Positions 35,311-43,931 of a DNA stretch of 64,000 nt are shown in pieces (the stretch's first letter is position 1; each line of letters opens with the position of its first letter). The stretch is from the NCBI GenBank assembly GCA_040081265.1, contig JBEBGV010000009.1, forward strand, positions 30,878 to 94,877, read 5' to 3'. The position numbers and the translations under genes were made by a program. This DNA comes from JBEBGV01 sp040081265. Its GTDB lineage: Bacteria; Acidobacteriota; Vicinamibacteria; Vicinamibacterales; UBA2999. Under the pieces are notes generated by a model. The model searched no databases and was not told the origin of the DNA. It worked only from the letters and a program-made list of their open reading frames with translations.

Positions 35311-35378
35311 AGACGGCGCTCACCGGTGCGCCGCGTTGAAAGGGTCCGTGCTAGGATTCGCGCGTTGGAGGCGCTTAC

Positions 35379-36428
35379 GTGACAACCATCAGGACGCCGC
35401 TTGTTTCGCTGGTCCTCGGGATCGGATGCGCGATGTTTGCCCTCTCGGGCACGCCCGCGTCGGCCCAGTCGCGAGCCATCTATCAGCAGAGCCAGTACAA
35501 GGGCCAGGAAATTGGCAGGCTGACCGGTGATGTCTACTACGCCAGGATGGACGACTATCTGTCAGTCTTCATGGTCACGCCAGACGGGATCGTCCTGGTC
35601 GAGCCCATTGGTACGGAGTTCGCCACCTGGCTGAAAGGCGAACTGGCGACGCGTTTCAGGGTGCCCGTGAAGTATGTGATTTACAGCCATCATCACTGGG
35701 ACCACGGCTCCGGTGCGGCGGTGTACGCCGACACGGCGCGAATCGTCGGGCACGAAGCAATGCTCGCCAGGCTGACGATGCCGCCGGCGGGAACGCCCCT
35801 GCCGCAGAATGTGCGTGGCCAGGACACCAACGGCAACGGTCAAATCGAGTCGACCGAAGCGCAGGGTGGGATCAAGAATCAGTTTGCACTCTACGACGTC
35901 AATGGCGACGGCACGCTGAACGGGGCTGAGGTCACTCGGGGGCCGCTGGCGCTCGTCCGTCCGCCAGACCTCACGTTCCGAGATCCGATCACCATTCACC
36001 TGGGCGGCAAGCGCGTCGAGATTCTGCCGAAGCCGAACGCCCACGCTGACGACAACACCATCGTACGATTCGTCGACGGCACCAACGTCGTGTTCGCCTC
36101 GGATTGGATCACCGTGCGCCGCGTCCCCTTCGGCGGTGACGTGGCGACCAAGGACGAGATCGCGATCGCCAGGAGCGTCCAGGGCCTCGACTTCGAGTTT
36201 TTCGTGTGCAGCCATGGGATGCTCGGCAGCAAGGCCGACGTCGCCACCAACATCCGTTACCGCGAGGAACTGCGGGAGGCTGTGACCAGGGCAATCGCTG
36301 CCGGCCAGACGCTCGAGCAGGCGCAGGCCAGCGTGACCATGGAGGCCTACAAGGACTGGGAGTTCTACGCGCAACAGCGACCCGGAAACGTCGCAGGCAC
36401 ATACCGTGCCCTGATGAGCGGGAAGTAG
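35379..36428 (+). CDS. Secreted metallo-beta-lactamase-fold hydrolase with two EF-hand loops
   Basis: A 349-residue protein with signal peptide (about 1-30). The MBL zinc motif HHHWDH lies at 104-109 and later ligands in PNAHADDNT and CSHGM. Between the first and second zinc motifs, about residues 149-160 (DTNGNGQIESTE) and 173-184 (DVNGDGTLNGAE) form two 12-residue EF-hand calcium loops. The fold suggests a hydrolase; the EF-hand pair suggests calcium binding. The GTG start follows a TTGGAGG ribosome site. No function beyond fold level can be given. Confidence 0.85.
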   Translation: MTTIRTPLVSLVLGIGCAMFALSGTPASAQSRAIYQQSQYKGQEIGRLTGDVYYARMDDYLSVFMVTPDGIVLVEPIGTEFATWLKGELATRFRVPVKYVIYSHHHWDHGSGAAVYADTARIVGHEAMLARLTMPPAGTPLPQNVRGQDTNGNGQIESTEAQGGIKNQFALYDVNGDGTLNGAEVTRGPLALVRPPDLTFRDPITIHLGGKRVEILPKPNAHADDNTIVRFVDGTNVVFASDWITVRRVPFGGDVATKDEIAIARSVQGLDFEFFVCSHGMLGSKADVATNIRYREELREAVTRAIAAGQTLEQAQASVTMEAYKDWEFYAQQRPGNVAGTYRALMSGK

Positions 36429-36437
36429 CAGCCCGGC

Positions 36438-37298
36438 CTACGTACCCAGGCTCCCGACCATCACGATCGGCATCGTCGGCGAAGGCGAGCCGCCGGTTGG
36501 CTCAATGGTGATGGCGACCGCTGTTGCCGCCGGAAGGTTGGCGAGCGGTGTCGTGTGCGAGGACGAACCGTCGGCCTGCACAGCGATCACGCCCAGGCTG
36601 ACAGGGGCGCCAGACGCCGGGATGATCCACAGCTGATAGTCCCGTCCTGTCGCCAGGGTTGGGAGCTGTACTGCCCGGAAGACCAGGCCCTGACTGCGAC
36701 TCCAATACGCCCGACCCAGCGCGCCTGCTGCGACACCCTGTCCGCTCAACGCAGCCAGCCGCACGTCCGGCGCCCCGATGACGTTCAGCACCCGGACCAG
36801 TTCTGACGACTGCTGCCGCAGGGCGACGACTTCCGCGTTCAGCGCTTCTGCGCGAACTGCCGCAGCCGACGCCATTGCGGTGAGCGCCGTGATTTCGCGC
36901 TGCAGATTCAAGGCGTAGACCAGCGAGCCGGCGGCCACGATCACCGCTGCCGCAGCAGTCAACCAGGCGAATATCGGCGCCCCCGCCCTGGGTGTGTGCT
37001 CACTGTGAGGTTGAGCCGCCGCACCGGCACGGCGGTCAAGGGCTGCGGTCGGCGCCGGGGCGGCCGCGGCGGACAGGACTCGTGCCCGTAACGCGGCAGG
37101 GGGCGCGACGGGCTCAACGCCGAGGCCGATCGCGTTCACTGCTGCCCGCTGCAGGTCGAGTTCCGTACGACAGGCGTCACACTGTGCAAGATGAGCGTCG
37201 AGCGCTGCTCGTTCCGCAGGTGCGTCGAGCGCGTCGAGCGCGAGCGCCGCGATCGCATCGGCGAAGTCCTCGTGGGGCAGGTGTTGTCGGCCGGTCAC
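36438..37298 (-). CDS. RskA-type anti-sigma factor
   Basis: A 286-residue membrane anti-sigma factor. The N-terminal cytoplasmic part has a zinc-finger-like HLAQCDACRTEL motif (about 36-47). One membrane span (about 109-130, FAWLTAAAAVIVAAGSLVYAL) leads to a coiled segment and a periplasmic RskA/anti-sigma-K domain (about 190-286, with RDYQLWIIPASGAPVSLGVI). It should hold the sigma factor encoded just upstream, overlapping by four bases (ATGA), until a periplasmic signal triggers release. It is convergent with the MBL gene. Confidence 0.9.
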   Translation of the reverse strand: MTGRQHLPHEDFADAIAALALDALDAPAERAALDAHLAQCDACRTELDLQRAAVNAIGLGVEPVAPPAALRARVLSAAAAPAPTAALDRRAGAAAQPHSEHTPRAGAPIFAWLTAAAAVIVAAGSLVYALNLQREITALTAMASAAAVRAEALNAEVVALRQQSSELVRVLNVIGAPDVRLAALSGQGVAAGALGRAYWSRSQGLVFRAVQLPTLATGRDYQLWIIPASGAPVSLGVIAVQADGSSSHTTPLANLPAATAVAITIEPTGGSPSPTMPIVMVGSLGT

Positions 37299-37867
37299 GT
37301 GGTCAACGCTCCGCGAAGAGCGAACAGTGCTGTTCGCAGCCGTGTCTTGACCGTGCCCAGGGGTGTACCCGTCCGAACTGCCAGTTCTGAGTGCGTCAGT
37401 CCTTCGAAGTAGGCAAGTTCGACCAGCTGGCGCTGGGGGTCTGGCAAAGCCTGAAGCGCTGCGCGTACCGCCCGGGCATCGGCCGCACTGACGACCTGGG
37501 CCTCGGGATCGGGCTCGCGAGAGACCAGCGCGGGTGCGACGGGTGTGTCGCCGGCGCCGAGGTCAGGCCTGGCACGACGGGCCCGAAGTCGGTCGATCGC
37601 ACGGGTTCGTGTCAGCATCACGAGCCAGCCGGCAACGGAGGCGCGTGGCGCGTCGTATCGTGGAGCTTCACGCCACACCTGCGCGAAGACGTCCTGTACC
37701 ACTTCTTCCGCATCGGCGGTTGTGCCGACAATGCGCAGAGCCAGTCCGAAAATCATGGAGGCATGACGGTCGTAGAGGCGTCCGAGCGCGTCGGCGGAGC
37801 CTGAGGCCACGTCCTGGATGATCTGTCGGTCCACCCGGCCCTCGTGTTCGCGGGGCGCTGAGGTCAT
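37295..37867 (-). CDS. ECF RNA polymerase sigma factor (SigK-like)
   Basis: A 190-residue ECF sigma factor. Region 2 is ALGRLYDRHASMIFGLALRIVG through EEVVQDVFAQVWREAPRYD, and region 4 is LPDPQRQLVELAYFEGLTHSELAVRTGTPLGTVKTRLRTAL. It directs RNA polymerase to a stress or envelope regulon that cannot be read here. ATG 37867 overlaps the VOC gene stop by four bases and the sigma stop overlaps the anti-sigma start by four bases, so three genes form one coupled operon. I chose this ATG over one 15 codons earlier because of the coupling. Confidence 0.92.
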   Translation of the reverse strand: MTSAPREHEGRVDRQIIQDVASGSADALGRLYDRHASMIFGLALRIVGTTADAEEVVQDVFAQVWREAPRYDAPRASVAGWLVMLTRTRAIDRLRARRARPDLGAGDTPVAPALVSREPDPEAQVVSAADARAVRAALQALPDPQRQLVELAYFEGLTHSELAVRTGTPLGTVKTRLRTALFALRGALTT

Positions 37868-38373
37868 GCCTGCGCGAACGGCACCAGTTTCTTGAACGTG
37901 GCCAGGAGCCACCGATATCCATCCGGGTCGATGACGCTGCCGACGCGGTCGCCCCAGGGCTTGTCTTCGATGTCGCCCACAGCCGCGCCGGCATCCCGCG
38001 CGTGGGCAAGCGCGCGATCGACATCGGTCACATAGGCGTAGAGCGCTGGCGCTCCATGTGAAGGAGAAAGCTCGTCACCTCGCCTGACGAGCATGAGCAC
38101 CGCGTCGCCATGTCTGACTTCCGCGTAGCGCAGCCGCCCGTCGACGTCTGCCAGCGCGACGCCCCGTGCAAAGCCCATCACCTTCTCGAGGAACTCCAGC
38201 GTGGCCGCCACGTTGGCGACCGCCAGGTACGCCGACAGTGACTGCATTCCAGGCGCGACGCCGCTGGCTTCCACCGCCACAGACGCGCCGGTCACCGATC
38301 GTGCCGGCCGTCGAGCTGGCCGACGCCGGGTTACAGGTGGGGATTTTTTTCGTCGACGTACCGATTTGGTCAT
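37864..38373 (-). CDS. VOC (glyoxalase/bleomycin-resistance fold) protein with basic N-terminal tail
   Basis: A 168-residue protein. Residues about 1-35 are rich in Arg, Lys and Pro (KSVRRRKKSPP, RRRPARRPARS), followed by one VOC domain (about 50-165) with SLSAYLAVANVAATLEFLEKVMGF, LRYAEVRHGDAVLMLV and GDRVGSVIDPDGYRW. PhnB-like VOC proteins of this size are usually cytoplasmic with an unknown or metal-dependent activity. The basic tail could bind nucleic acid. ATG 38373 has a GGAGCGG ribosome site. It is the first gene of the sigma/anti-sigma operon, an unusual partner. Confidence 0.8.
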   Translation of the reverse strand: MTKSVRRRKKSPPVTRRRPARRPARSVTGASVAVEASGVAPGMQSLSAYLAVANVAATLEFLEKVMGFARGVALADVDGRLRYAEVRHGDAVLMLVRRGDELSPSHGAPALYAYVTDVDRALAHARDAGAAVGDIEDKPWGDRVGSVIDPDGYRWLLATFKKLVPFAQA

Positions 38374-38470
38374 GGCCGCTCCATAGAATAGTGCCTGCCA
38401 TCGAAATGTCACTCCTGTGGACATGAACTGGCGATAAGCTCTAACACCGCCTGCTTACTGGAGAAGACGC

Positions 38471-39934
38471 TTGCCACGAGGCGATCAACCGATCGACCAC
38501 CTGCTTCGCCGTGCTGGATTCGGCGCAACCACCGCAGAGACGGCCCTCTTCAGCGGCATGTCGCTGTCGGCTGCCATCGCCCAGCTCCTCGACTATCAGC
38601 GCCAGCCGGACGAGGTGGACTCGAAGATCGGGAGCGACCAGTACGTCGGCGTGACGACGCGCGGCGGGGCGTTCTCGCCGAATACCAACATCGAGGATGC
38701 ACGCCAGCGCTGGCTCTTCCGAATGGTGCACAGTCAGCGGCCGCTCCAGGAGAAGATGACGCTCTTCTGGCACCAGCACTTTGCTACCGCGTATGGCAAG
38801 GTGGCCGGGTTCGGCGGTCCGATTCAGGGCACCAAGATGATGGCGCTGGTGTCGGGTGCACTGCCGGGACCGCAGGGGCAGATCGAGTTGTTCCGCTCAC
38901 GCGCCCTCGGGAAGTTCAGGGATCTGCTGATTGAGGTCGCTCGGGATCCGGCGATGATCGTCTGGCTCGATGGCCGCACGAACACACGGCAGCGCCCTCA
39001 GGAGAACTTCGGCCGCGAGGTGATGGAGCTGTTCACGTTCGGCATCGGCAACTATTCCGAGCAGGACGTGTATGCGGCGGCTCGCGTGTTCACCGGATGG
39101 AACCTGCAGCTGGCTGGCGCGAACAACCAGGATCCGAACGCCTACTACGAGTTCAGTTACCGGCCGAACCAGCACGACCCCACCGCCAAGGTCTTCACGT
39201 TCCCGATCTATGCCGACGGCGGCCAGACCATTCCGGCTCGTGCGGCAGCTGACGGGATGCAGGACGGTATCGACTTTCTCTCCGCCCTGGCGCGCCACCC
39301 CGAAACGGCCAGACGGCTGGTGCGCAAGATGTGGGGGTTCTTTGTCAGCGAGCAGGAATCGGCCCCGGCCGATTTCGTGGAAGGCGCCGTCAAGGTCTAC
39401 CTGGGCAGCGACACCGAGATTCGCCCGGTCGTCGACTACATCCTTCGCTCACCGTGGTTTCTCGACCCGCGCAGCCTTTATGCCAGGTATTCATGGCCGG
39501 CTGAGTTCGTGGCCCGCGCGGTCAAGGAGACGGGCTGGCAGGGTTTCTCGATCGATGGCGCCCGCACGCCGCTCGCCAACATGGGACAGACGTTGTTCGA
39601 TCCACCGGATGTGAACGGATGGGAGCTGGGTGCGGGTTGGATCTCGACCGGCGCGATGCTCGCACGCATGAACTTTGCCTCCACGCTGGCTGCCAATCAG
39701 AAGTTCAATCTCGCGCGTGCCGTGCCGCAGGGGGCTCGAACTGCCGCGGACGCATTCATCGGCGCCATGCTCAATCGCTTCTCGCCGATGAGCTATACGG
39801 AGGGGTCACGCGCGGCGCTCCTGGGCTACGTGGCCTCGGGTGGTCCCTGGACCGGAAGCGATACGCAGTTGAACATCAAGGCACCCAGCGTGGCGCGATT
39901 GATCCTGGGTTCGGCCGAGTACCAGTTCGTCTAG
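38471..39934 (+). CDS. DUF1800 family protein
   Basis: A 487-residue protein with the DUF1800 signatures: HLLRRAGFGATTAE at the N-terminus, KMTLFWHQHFAT, NFGREVMELFTFGIGNYSEQDVYAAARVFTGW and FDPPDVNGWELG. These proteins are exported or periplasmic in many bacteria, and their activity is unknown to me. No signal peptide is obvious from TTG 38471, which has GGAG eight bases upstream. It is followed by a DUF1501 gene 16 bases later, the usual pairing. Confidence 0.88.
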   Translation: MPRGDQPIDHLLRRAGFGATTAETALFSGMSLSAAIAQLLDYQRQPDEVDSKIGSDQYVGVTTRGGAFSPNTNIEDARQRWLFRMVHSQRPLQEKMTLFWHQHFATAYGKVAGFGGPIQGTKMMALVSGALPGPQGQIELFRSRALGKFRDLLIEVARDPAMIVWLDGRTNTRQRPQENFGREVMELFTFGIGNYSEQDVYAAARVFTGWNLQLAGANNQDPNAYYEFSYRPNQHDPTAKVFTFPIYADGGQTIPARAAADGMQDGIDFLSALARHPETARRLVRKMWGFFVSEQESAPADFVEGAVKVYLGSDTEIRPVVDYILRSPWFLDPRSLYARYSWPAEFVARAVKETGWQGFSIDGARTPLANMGQTLFDPPDVNGWELGAGWISTGAMLARMNFASTLAANQKFNLARAVPQGARTAADAFIGAMLNRFSPMSYTEGSRAALLGYVASGGPWTGSDTQLNIKAPSVARLILGSAEYQFV

Positions 39935-39950
39935 GAAGGTCACACGACAC

Positions 39951-41210
39951 ATGGCCGGCATCACTCGACGTCGATTCATCCGCGACGGCGCGGCGGCGGT
40001 GGCGATCACCTACGCGGCCCCGGCGTTTCTCTCTGACATCGCACGCGCCCAGGGCGCGGTGGCGCGGAACCTGGTCGTGCTCTACCTGTCGGGCGGCAAC
40101 GACGCGCTCAACACGGTCGTGCCGTACACCGACGGCTTCTATTACAGCCGTCGTCCGAACATCGCAGTTCCCGCCGGACTGGTGCTGCAGATCGGGTCCG
40201 ACGCTGCCGGCAGGCCACTCGGGCTGCACCCCAGGCTCACCGGCCTTCGCGACATCTTCAACGAGGGGCGGCTGGCCATCATTCAGCGGACCGGCTATGA
40301 GAACTCCAGCCGCTCGCACTTTCAGGGGATCGATATCTGGGGCACCGGAGATCCCCGTTCGACCAGCGGCACCGGATGGCTCGGGCGCTATCTCGACACG
40401 CTTGGTTCGAGCGATCCCCTCGTGGCGTGGAACTCCACCCGCGAGACCCCACGGGCACTGGTCTCGAGGACCGTTGGTGTGCCGGCCATCCCCGACGCGC
40501 GCACCTACAGCTTCTCGAGCCCGAACACCGGCGCGGAGGCGCTTGCTGAGCGTGATGCGGCGACGAGGATGGCATCTGCCTCCGATAGCAGCGCGCCACA
40601 TCTGGCCTTTGTCAGCAGCACGACCCTTGGCGCGTTCAGCACGCTCGACCGGGTGGGCGCCGTCGCCGGGTACGTGCCCTCGATTGGGTATCCCAATTCC
40701 GGTCTGGGGTTAGCGCTCAAGACAGTCGCCGGGGCGATCGCCAAAGGGGTCGGTACCAGGGTGTTCTGGGTATCGACCGGTGGGTTCGACACCCATGCGA
40801 ACGAGGGCGCTGCCGGCGTCGGTGCCTACGCAACCCTGATGGGGACGGTCAACGACAGCGTGCTGGCTTTCTACTCGGACCTGAAGAATCAGGGCCTGCT
40901 CGGCAGCACGATGCTGCTCGAGTTCTCGGAGTTCGGGCGCCGCATCTCGGAGAACGGCAGTCAGGGCACCGACCACGGTGCGGCCGCCGTGATGATGGCG
41001 CTCGGTGGCGGGGTGCGGGGCGGACTCTACGGCACTGCGCCCTCGCTCGACCCCGATCCGGCCAACCCTACCCTCGAGAACGCGGGAGCCGACGTTCGCC
41101 ATGAAACCGACTTCAGGTCGGTGTACGCAAAGGTGCTCGATTCGTGGCTCGGCGTTGACTCAGTGAGCGTCCTCGGCGGCAACTTCAAGAACGGCCCAGG
41201 CATCGTCTAG
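39951..41210 (+). CDS. DUF1501 family protein with Tat signal
   Basis: A 419-residue secreted protein. The N-terminus has a twin-arginine-like signal (TRRRFIRDGAAAVAITYAAPAFL, cleavage near 34). The DUF1501 core has LVVLYLSGGNDALNTVVPY, SRSHFQGIDIWGTG, FWVSTGGFDTHANEG and LLEFSEFGRRISENGSQGTDHGAAAVMM, an alkaline-phosphatase/sulfatase-like arrangement. It probably acts in the periplasm with the upstream DUF1800 protein. The reaction is unknown. Confidence 0.88.
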   Translation: MAGITRRRFIRDGAAAVAITYAAPAFLSDIARAQGAVARNLVVLYLSGGNDALNTVVPYTDGFYYSRRPNIAVPAGLVLQIGSDAAGRPLGLHPRLTGLRDIFNEGRLAIIQRTGYENSSRSHFQGIDIWGTGDPRSTSGTGWLGRYLDTLGSSDPLVAWNSTRETPRALVSRTVGVPAIPDARTYSFSSPNTGAEALAERDAATRMASASDSSAPHLAFVSSTTLGAFSTLDRVGAVAGYVPSIGYPNSGLGLALKTVAGAIAKGVGTRVFWVSTGGFDTHANEGAAGVGAYATLMGTVNDSVLAFYSDLKNQGLLGSTMLLEFSEFGRRISENGSQGTDHGAAAVMMALGGGVRGGLYGTAPSLDPDPANPTLENAGADVRHETDFRSVYAKVLDSWLGVDSVSVLGGNFKNGPGIV

Positions 41211-41269
41211 CGGCCTAAATCCACTTTCTCCTCGCGTCCGTAGATGTTCGCAGCAGGAGGTGGTGTGTG

Positions 41270-42670
41270 ATGAAGTCTGCGATCTGTGTTCTGTTCCTGA
41301 CGGTGGCCTGTGCGGCCCTCGTACCGCTGCGGGCGTCGAGTCACCGGGAGGCCCCGCTCATCAGTCAGGACCCGCTGGCTGACAATACCGATGTTTACGC
41401 CTTTGTCAGTCCCGAACGGCCCGATCGGGTCGTCTTGATCGCCAACTTCATCCCGCTGCAGTTCCCGAGCTCGGGGCCGAACTTCTGGAAGTTCGACGAC
41501 AACGTCTTCTACGAGATCATGATCGACAACACGGGGGATGCCGTCGAGGACCTGACGTATCAGTTCAGGTTCACGAGTCAGGTGCGCAACCCCGGCACGT
41601 TTCTCTACAACACGGGTCAGGTCACCTCGCTCGACGATCCCGATCTCAACGTCAGGCAGTTGATGACGGTCAACGAGGTGCAGGGTCGCCGTCGGTCCGG
41701 GACGCTCAACACGCTCGGAGCCAACATTCCGGTGATGCCGGCCAACGTCGGGCGCAACTCCATGCCCAACTACGATGGCATCGGCACCGGGGTGGCTACC
41801 CTGGCCTCAGACGGGATCCGGGTGTTTGCCGGGCCTCGCGACGAAGGGTTCTACGTCGATCTTGGCGCGACCTTCGACCTGCTCCAGCTTCGAAACCTCA
41901 ACCCCTCGACCGGGCGCCCCGTTGACAGCCTGCGCGGCTTCAACGTCCACACGATCGCGCTGGAGATTCCGATCGCCAGGCTGACCCGCAATCGTCAGCG
42001 CCCCGCCAACGCCACCGACCCGAATGCCACCATCGGCGTCTGGTCCACGGCAAGCCGCGCCGCGTTGACTACGCGGGTGGCGGGCGGGCAGACGGTCTCC
42101 GGTGACTGGATTCAGGTGTCCCGCCTGGGCAATCCTCTGGTCAACGAGGCCGTCCTTCCGCTCGCACTCAAGGACGCCTTCAACGGTCTCGAACCCACCG
42201 GTGACGCCGCCGCGCTGAGCTTCGTGACCAACCCCCTCGTGCCGCCGCTGCTCACCGCGATCTTTGGCGTGCGCACACCGCCGGCACCGCGCAACGACCT
42301 GGTCACGATCTTCCTGACGGGCAATCCGGGATTCAACCAGATCGGGACCAATCCGACCCCGTCGGAGATGCTGAGGCTGAACACGGCCGTGTCGCCCAGT
42401 CCCACCCCGAATCGGCTCGGCGTGCTCGGTGGTGATAACGCCGGGTTCCCCAACGGACGGCGGGTTGGCGATGATGTGGTTGACGTGGCCCTGCGGGCGC
42501 TTGCCGGCGGCACCCCGTTCACCCCCGGCTTCAACGCCGCACCGAACAATGGACTCGGCGACGGCGTGGACGCCAACGATAAACCCTACTTCGACAGGTT
42601 TCCGTTCCTTGCGGCACCGCAGCCGGGCACCGAGACGAATGGACCTGTGATCGTCTCCTCTCCGAACTAA
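41270..42670 (+). CDS. DUF4331 family secreted protein
   Basis: A 466-residue protein with signal peptide (about 1-23). It starts after cleavage with SSHREAPLISQDPLADNTDVYAFVSP, the hallmark of DUF4331, and continues with NFWKFDDNVFYEIMIDN and NVHTIALEIPIARL. The AGGAGG ribosome site serves either GTG 41267 or ATG 41270. It follows the DUF1800/DUF1501 pair by 59 bases and precedes a TPR protein, a set probably expressed together. The function is unknown. Confidence 0.85.
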   Translation: MKSAICVLFLTVACAALVPLRASSHREAPLISQDPLADNTDVYAFVSPERPDRVVLIANFIPLQFPSSGPNFWKFDDNVFYEIMIDNTGDAVEDLTYQFRFTSQVRNPGTFLYNTGQVTSLDDPDLNVRQLMTVNEVQGRRRSGTLNTLGANIPVMPANVGRNSMPNYDGIGTGVATLASDGIRVFAGPRDEGFYVDLGATFDLLQLRNLNPSTGRPVDSLRGFNVHTIALEIPIARLTRNRQRPANATDPNATIGVWSTASRAALTTRVAGGQTVSGDWIQVSRLGNPLVNEAVLPLALKDAFNGLEPTGDAAALSFVTNPLVPPLLTAIFGVRTPPAPRNDLVTIFLTGNPGFNQIGTNPTPSEMLRLNTAVSPSPTPNRLGVLGGDNAGFPNGRRVGDDVVDVALRALAGGTPFTPGFNAAPNNGLGDGVDANDKPYFDRFPFLAAPQPGTETNGPVIVSSPN

Positions 42671-42683
42671 AGAGGGTCAGCAG

Positions 42684-43904
42684 GTGAATCGCGGACGTCG
42701 TCTGCTGGTTGGTTTCGTCGCGATCGTTGCCGGGGCAGCGATCGCGGCGGTCACACTTGGTCGTCATCCTCAGGCGTCCAGCACGCTCGCAGAGGTCCGC
42801 CCGACCTCCGCGGTTGATGCGGGCACCTCACGCTCGGAGCTCGAACGTCTCAGCGCGGAGCTCGAAACACGGCTGGCCGCCACACCCCTGGACGGCAGCA
42901 TTGCTGAGCAACTCACCGAGGTGCTGCTGCGCCTGGCGCGGGTCGAAGCCAACGGCGGCTACACCGCCAGAGCCGAGCGTCTCCTGACCGAATTGCTTCG
43001 TCAGGAGCCTGACGACTACAACGCCCTGAGGGCGCTGGGGGCGGTTCGTCTTTCCCAGCACCGGTTCCGGCTGGCGATCGAGGTTGCCGAACGCGCGTCT
43101 CGCATCCGTCCTGGCGACGCCTGGAACTTTGGCGTGCGCGGCGACGCGCATCTCGAGCTTGGTGAGTATGACCAGGCGTTTGACGCCTTCGACACGATGA
43201 TGGCCCTGCGTCCCAACGCTGCGGCATATGCGCGTGTGGCGTACGCACACGAACTGCAGGGTCGATTTCCCGAAGCGCTGCGCGCCATGACCATGGCGAC
43301 CGAGGCAACAGGCGCGCGCGACATTGAGTCGCAGGCCTGGCACCGGTCCCAGCTGGGGCTCCTCTACATCCAGATGGGTCAACTGGACGACGCCGAGCGC
43401 GAGTTCGACCACGCAGACTTCCTCTTTCCCAGACATCCCTACGCCCGGCTCGGGCGGGCCCGTCTGTTGGTCGCCAGGGGTGATCATGACGGCGCACTGC
43501 GAGTCTACGAGTCCATGCTCTCGGACGCCCCGACGTCGGAGGCGGCACTCGCAGCGGCGGAGCTGCTTGCTCACCTCGGACGCCTGGCAGAGGCCGACGC
43601 GATGTTCACACGTGCAGAGGCGCTCGAACGGGACGCGTGGAGGACGGAAGTCACTCAGCCGGCGAATCTGGCCCGCATACTTGCCGAACGCGGTGTGCGG
43701 CTCGACGAGGCTGTGCGGCTGGCGGAGGACGCGGCCTCGAGCAGGACGGATATCTTCACGATGGATGCGCTGGCGTGGTCGTACTACAAGGTGGGTCGAG
43801 TCGGCGAGGCGCGTGCCGCATCGACGCAGGCACGTCGAACCGGGACGCGAGACGCGCGCATTCTGACGCATGCTGCGGCCATTGATGCCGCGGTCGCGGA
43901 GTGA
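42684..43904 (+). CDS. Membrane-anchored TPR protein
   Basis: A 406-residue protein with one N-terminal membrane anchor (about 7-26) and TPR repeats from about 90 to 400, for example DDYNALRALGAVRLSQHRFRLA, GDAWNFGVRGDAHLELGEYDQA and SQLGLLYIQMGQLDDAEREF. No catalytic domain is seen. Such proteins usually scaffold periplasmic complexes. It is the last gene of the DUF1800-DUF1501-DUF4331 group, starting at GTG 42684, 13 bases after DUF4331. It is convergent with the phosphotransferase gene. Confidence 0.82.
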   Translation: MNRGRRLLVGFVAIVAGAAIAAVTLGRHPQASSTLAEVRPTSAVDAGTSRSELERLSAELETRLAATPLDGSIAEQLTEVLLRLARVEANGGYTARAERLLTELLRQEPDDYNALRALGAVRLSQHRFRLAIEVAERASRIRPGDAWNFGVRGDAHLELGEYDQAFDAFDTMMALRPNAAAYARVAYAHELQGRFPEALRAMTMATEATGARDIESQAWHRSQLGLLYIQMGQLDDAEREFDHADFLFPRHPYARLGRARLLVARGDHDGALRVYESMLSDAPTSEAALAAAELLAHLGRLAEADAMFTRAEALERDAWRTEVTQPANLARILAERGVRLDEAVRLAEDAASSRTDIFTMDALAWSYYKVGRVGEARAASTQARRTGTRDARILTHAAAIDAAVAE

Positions 43905-43931
43905 CGTGTCGGCTTAGAGTCCTGAGGCGCC

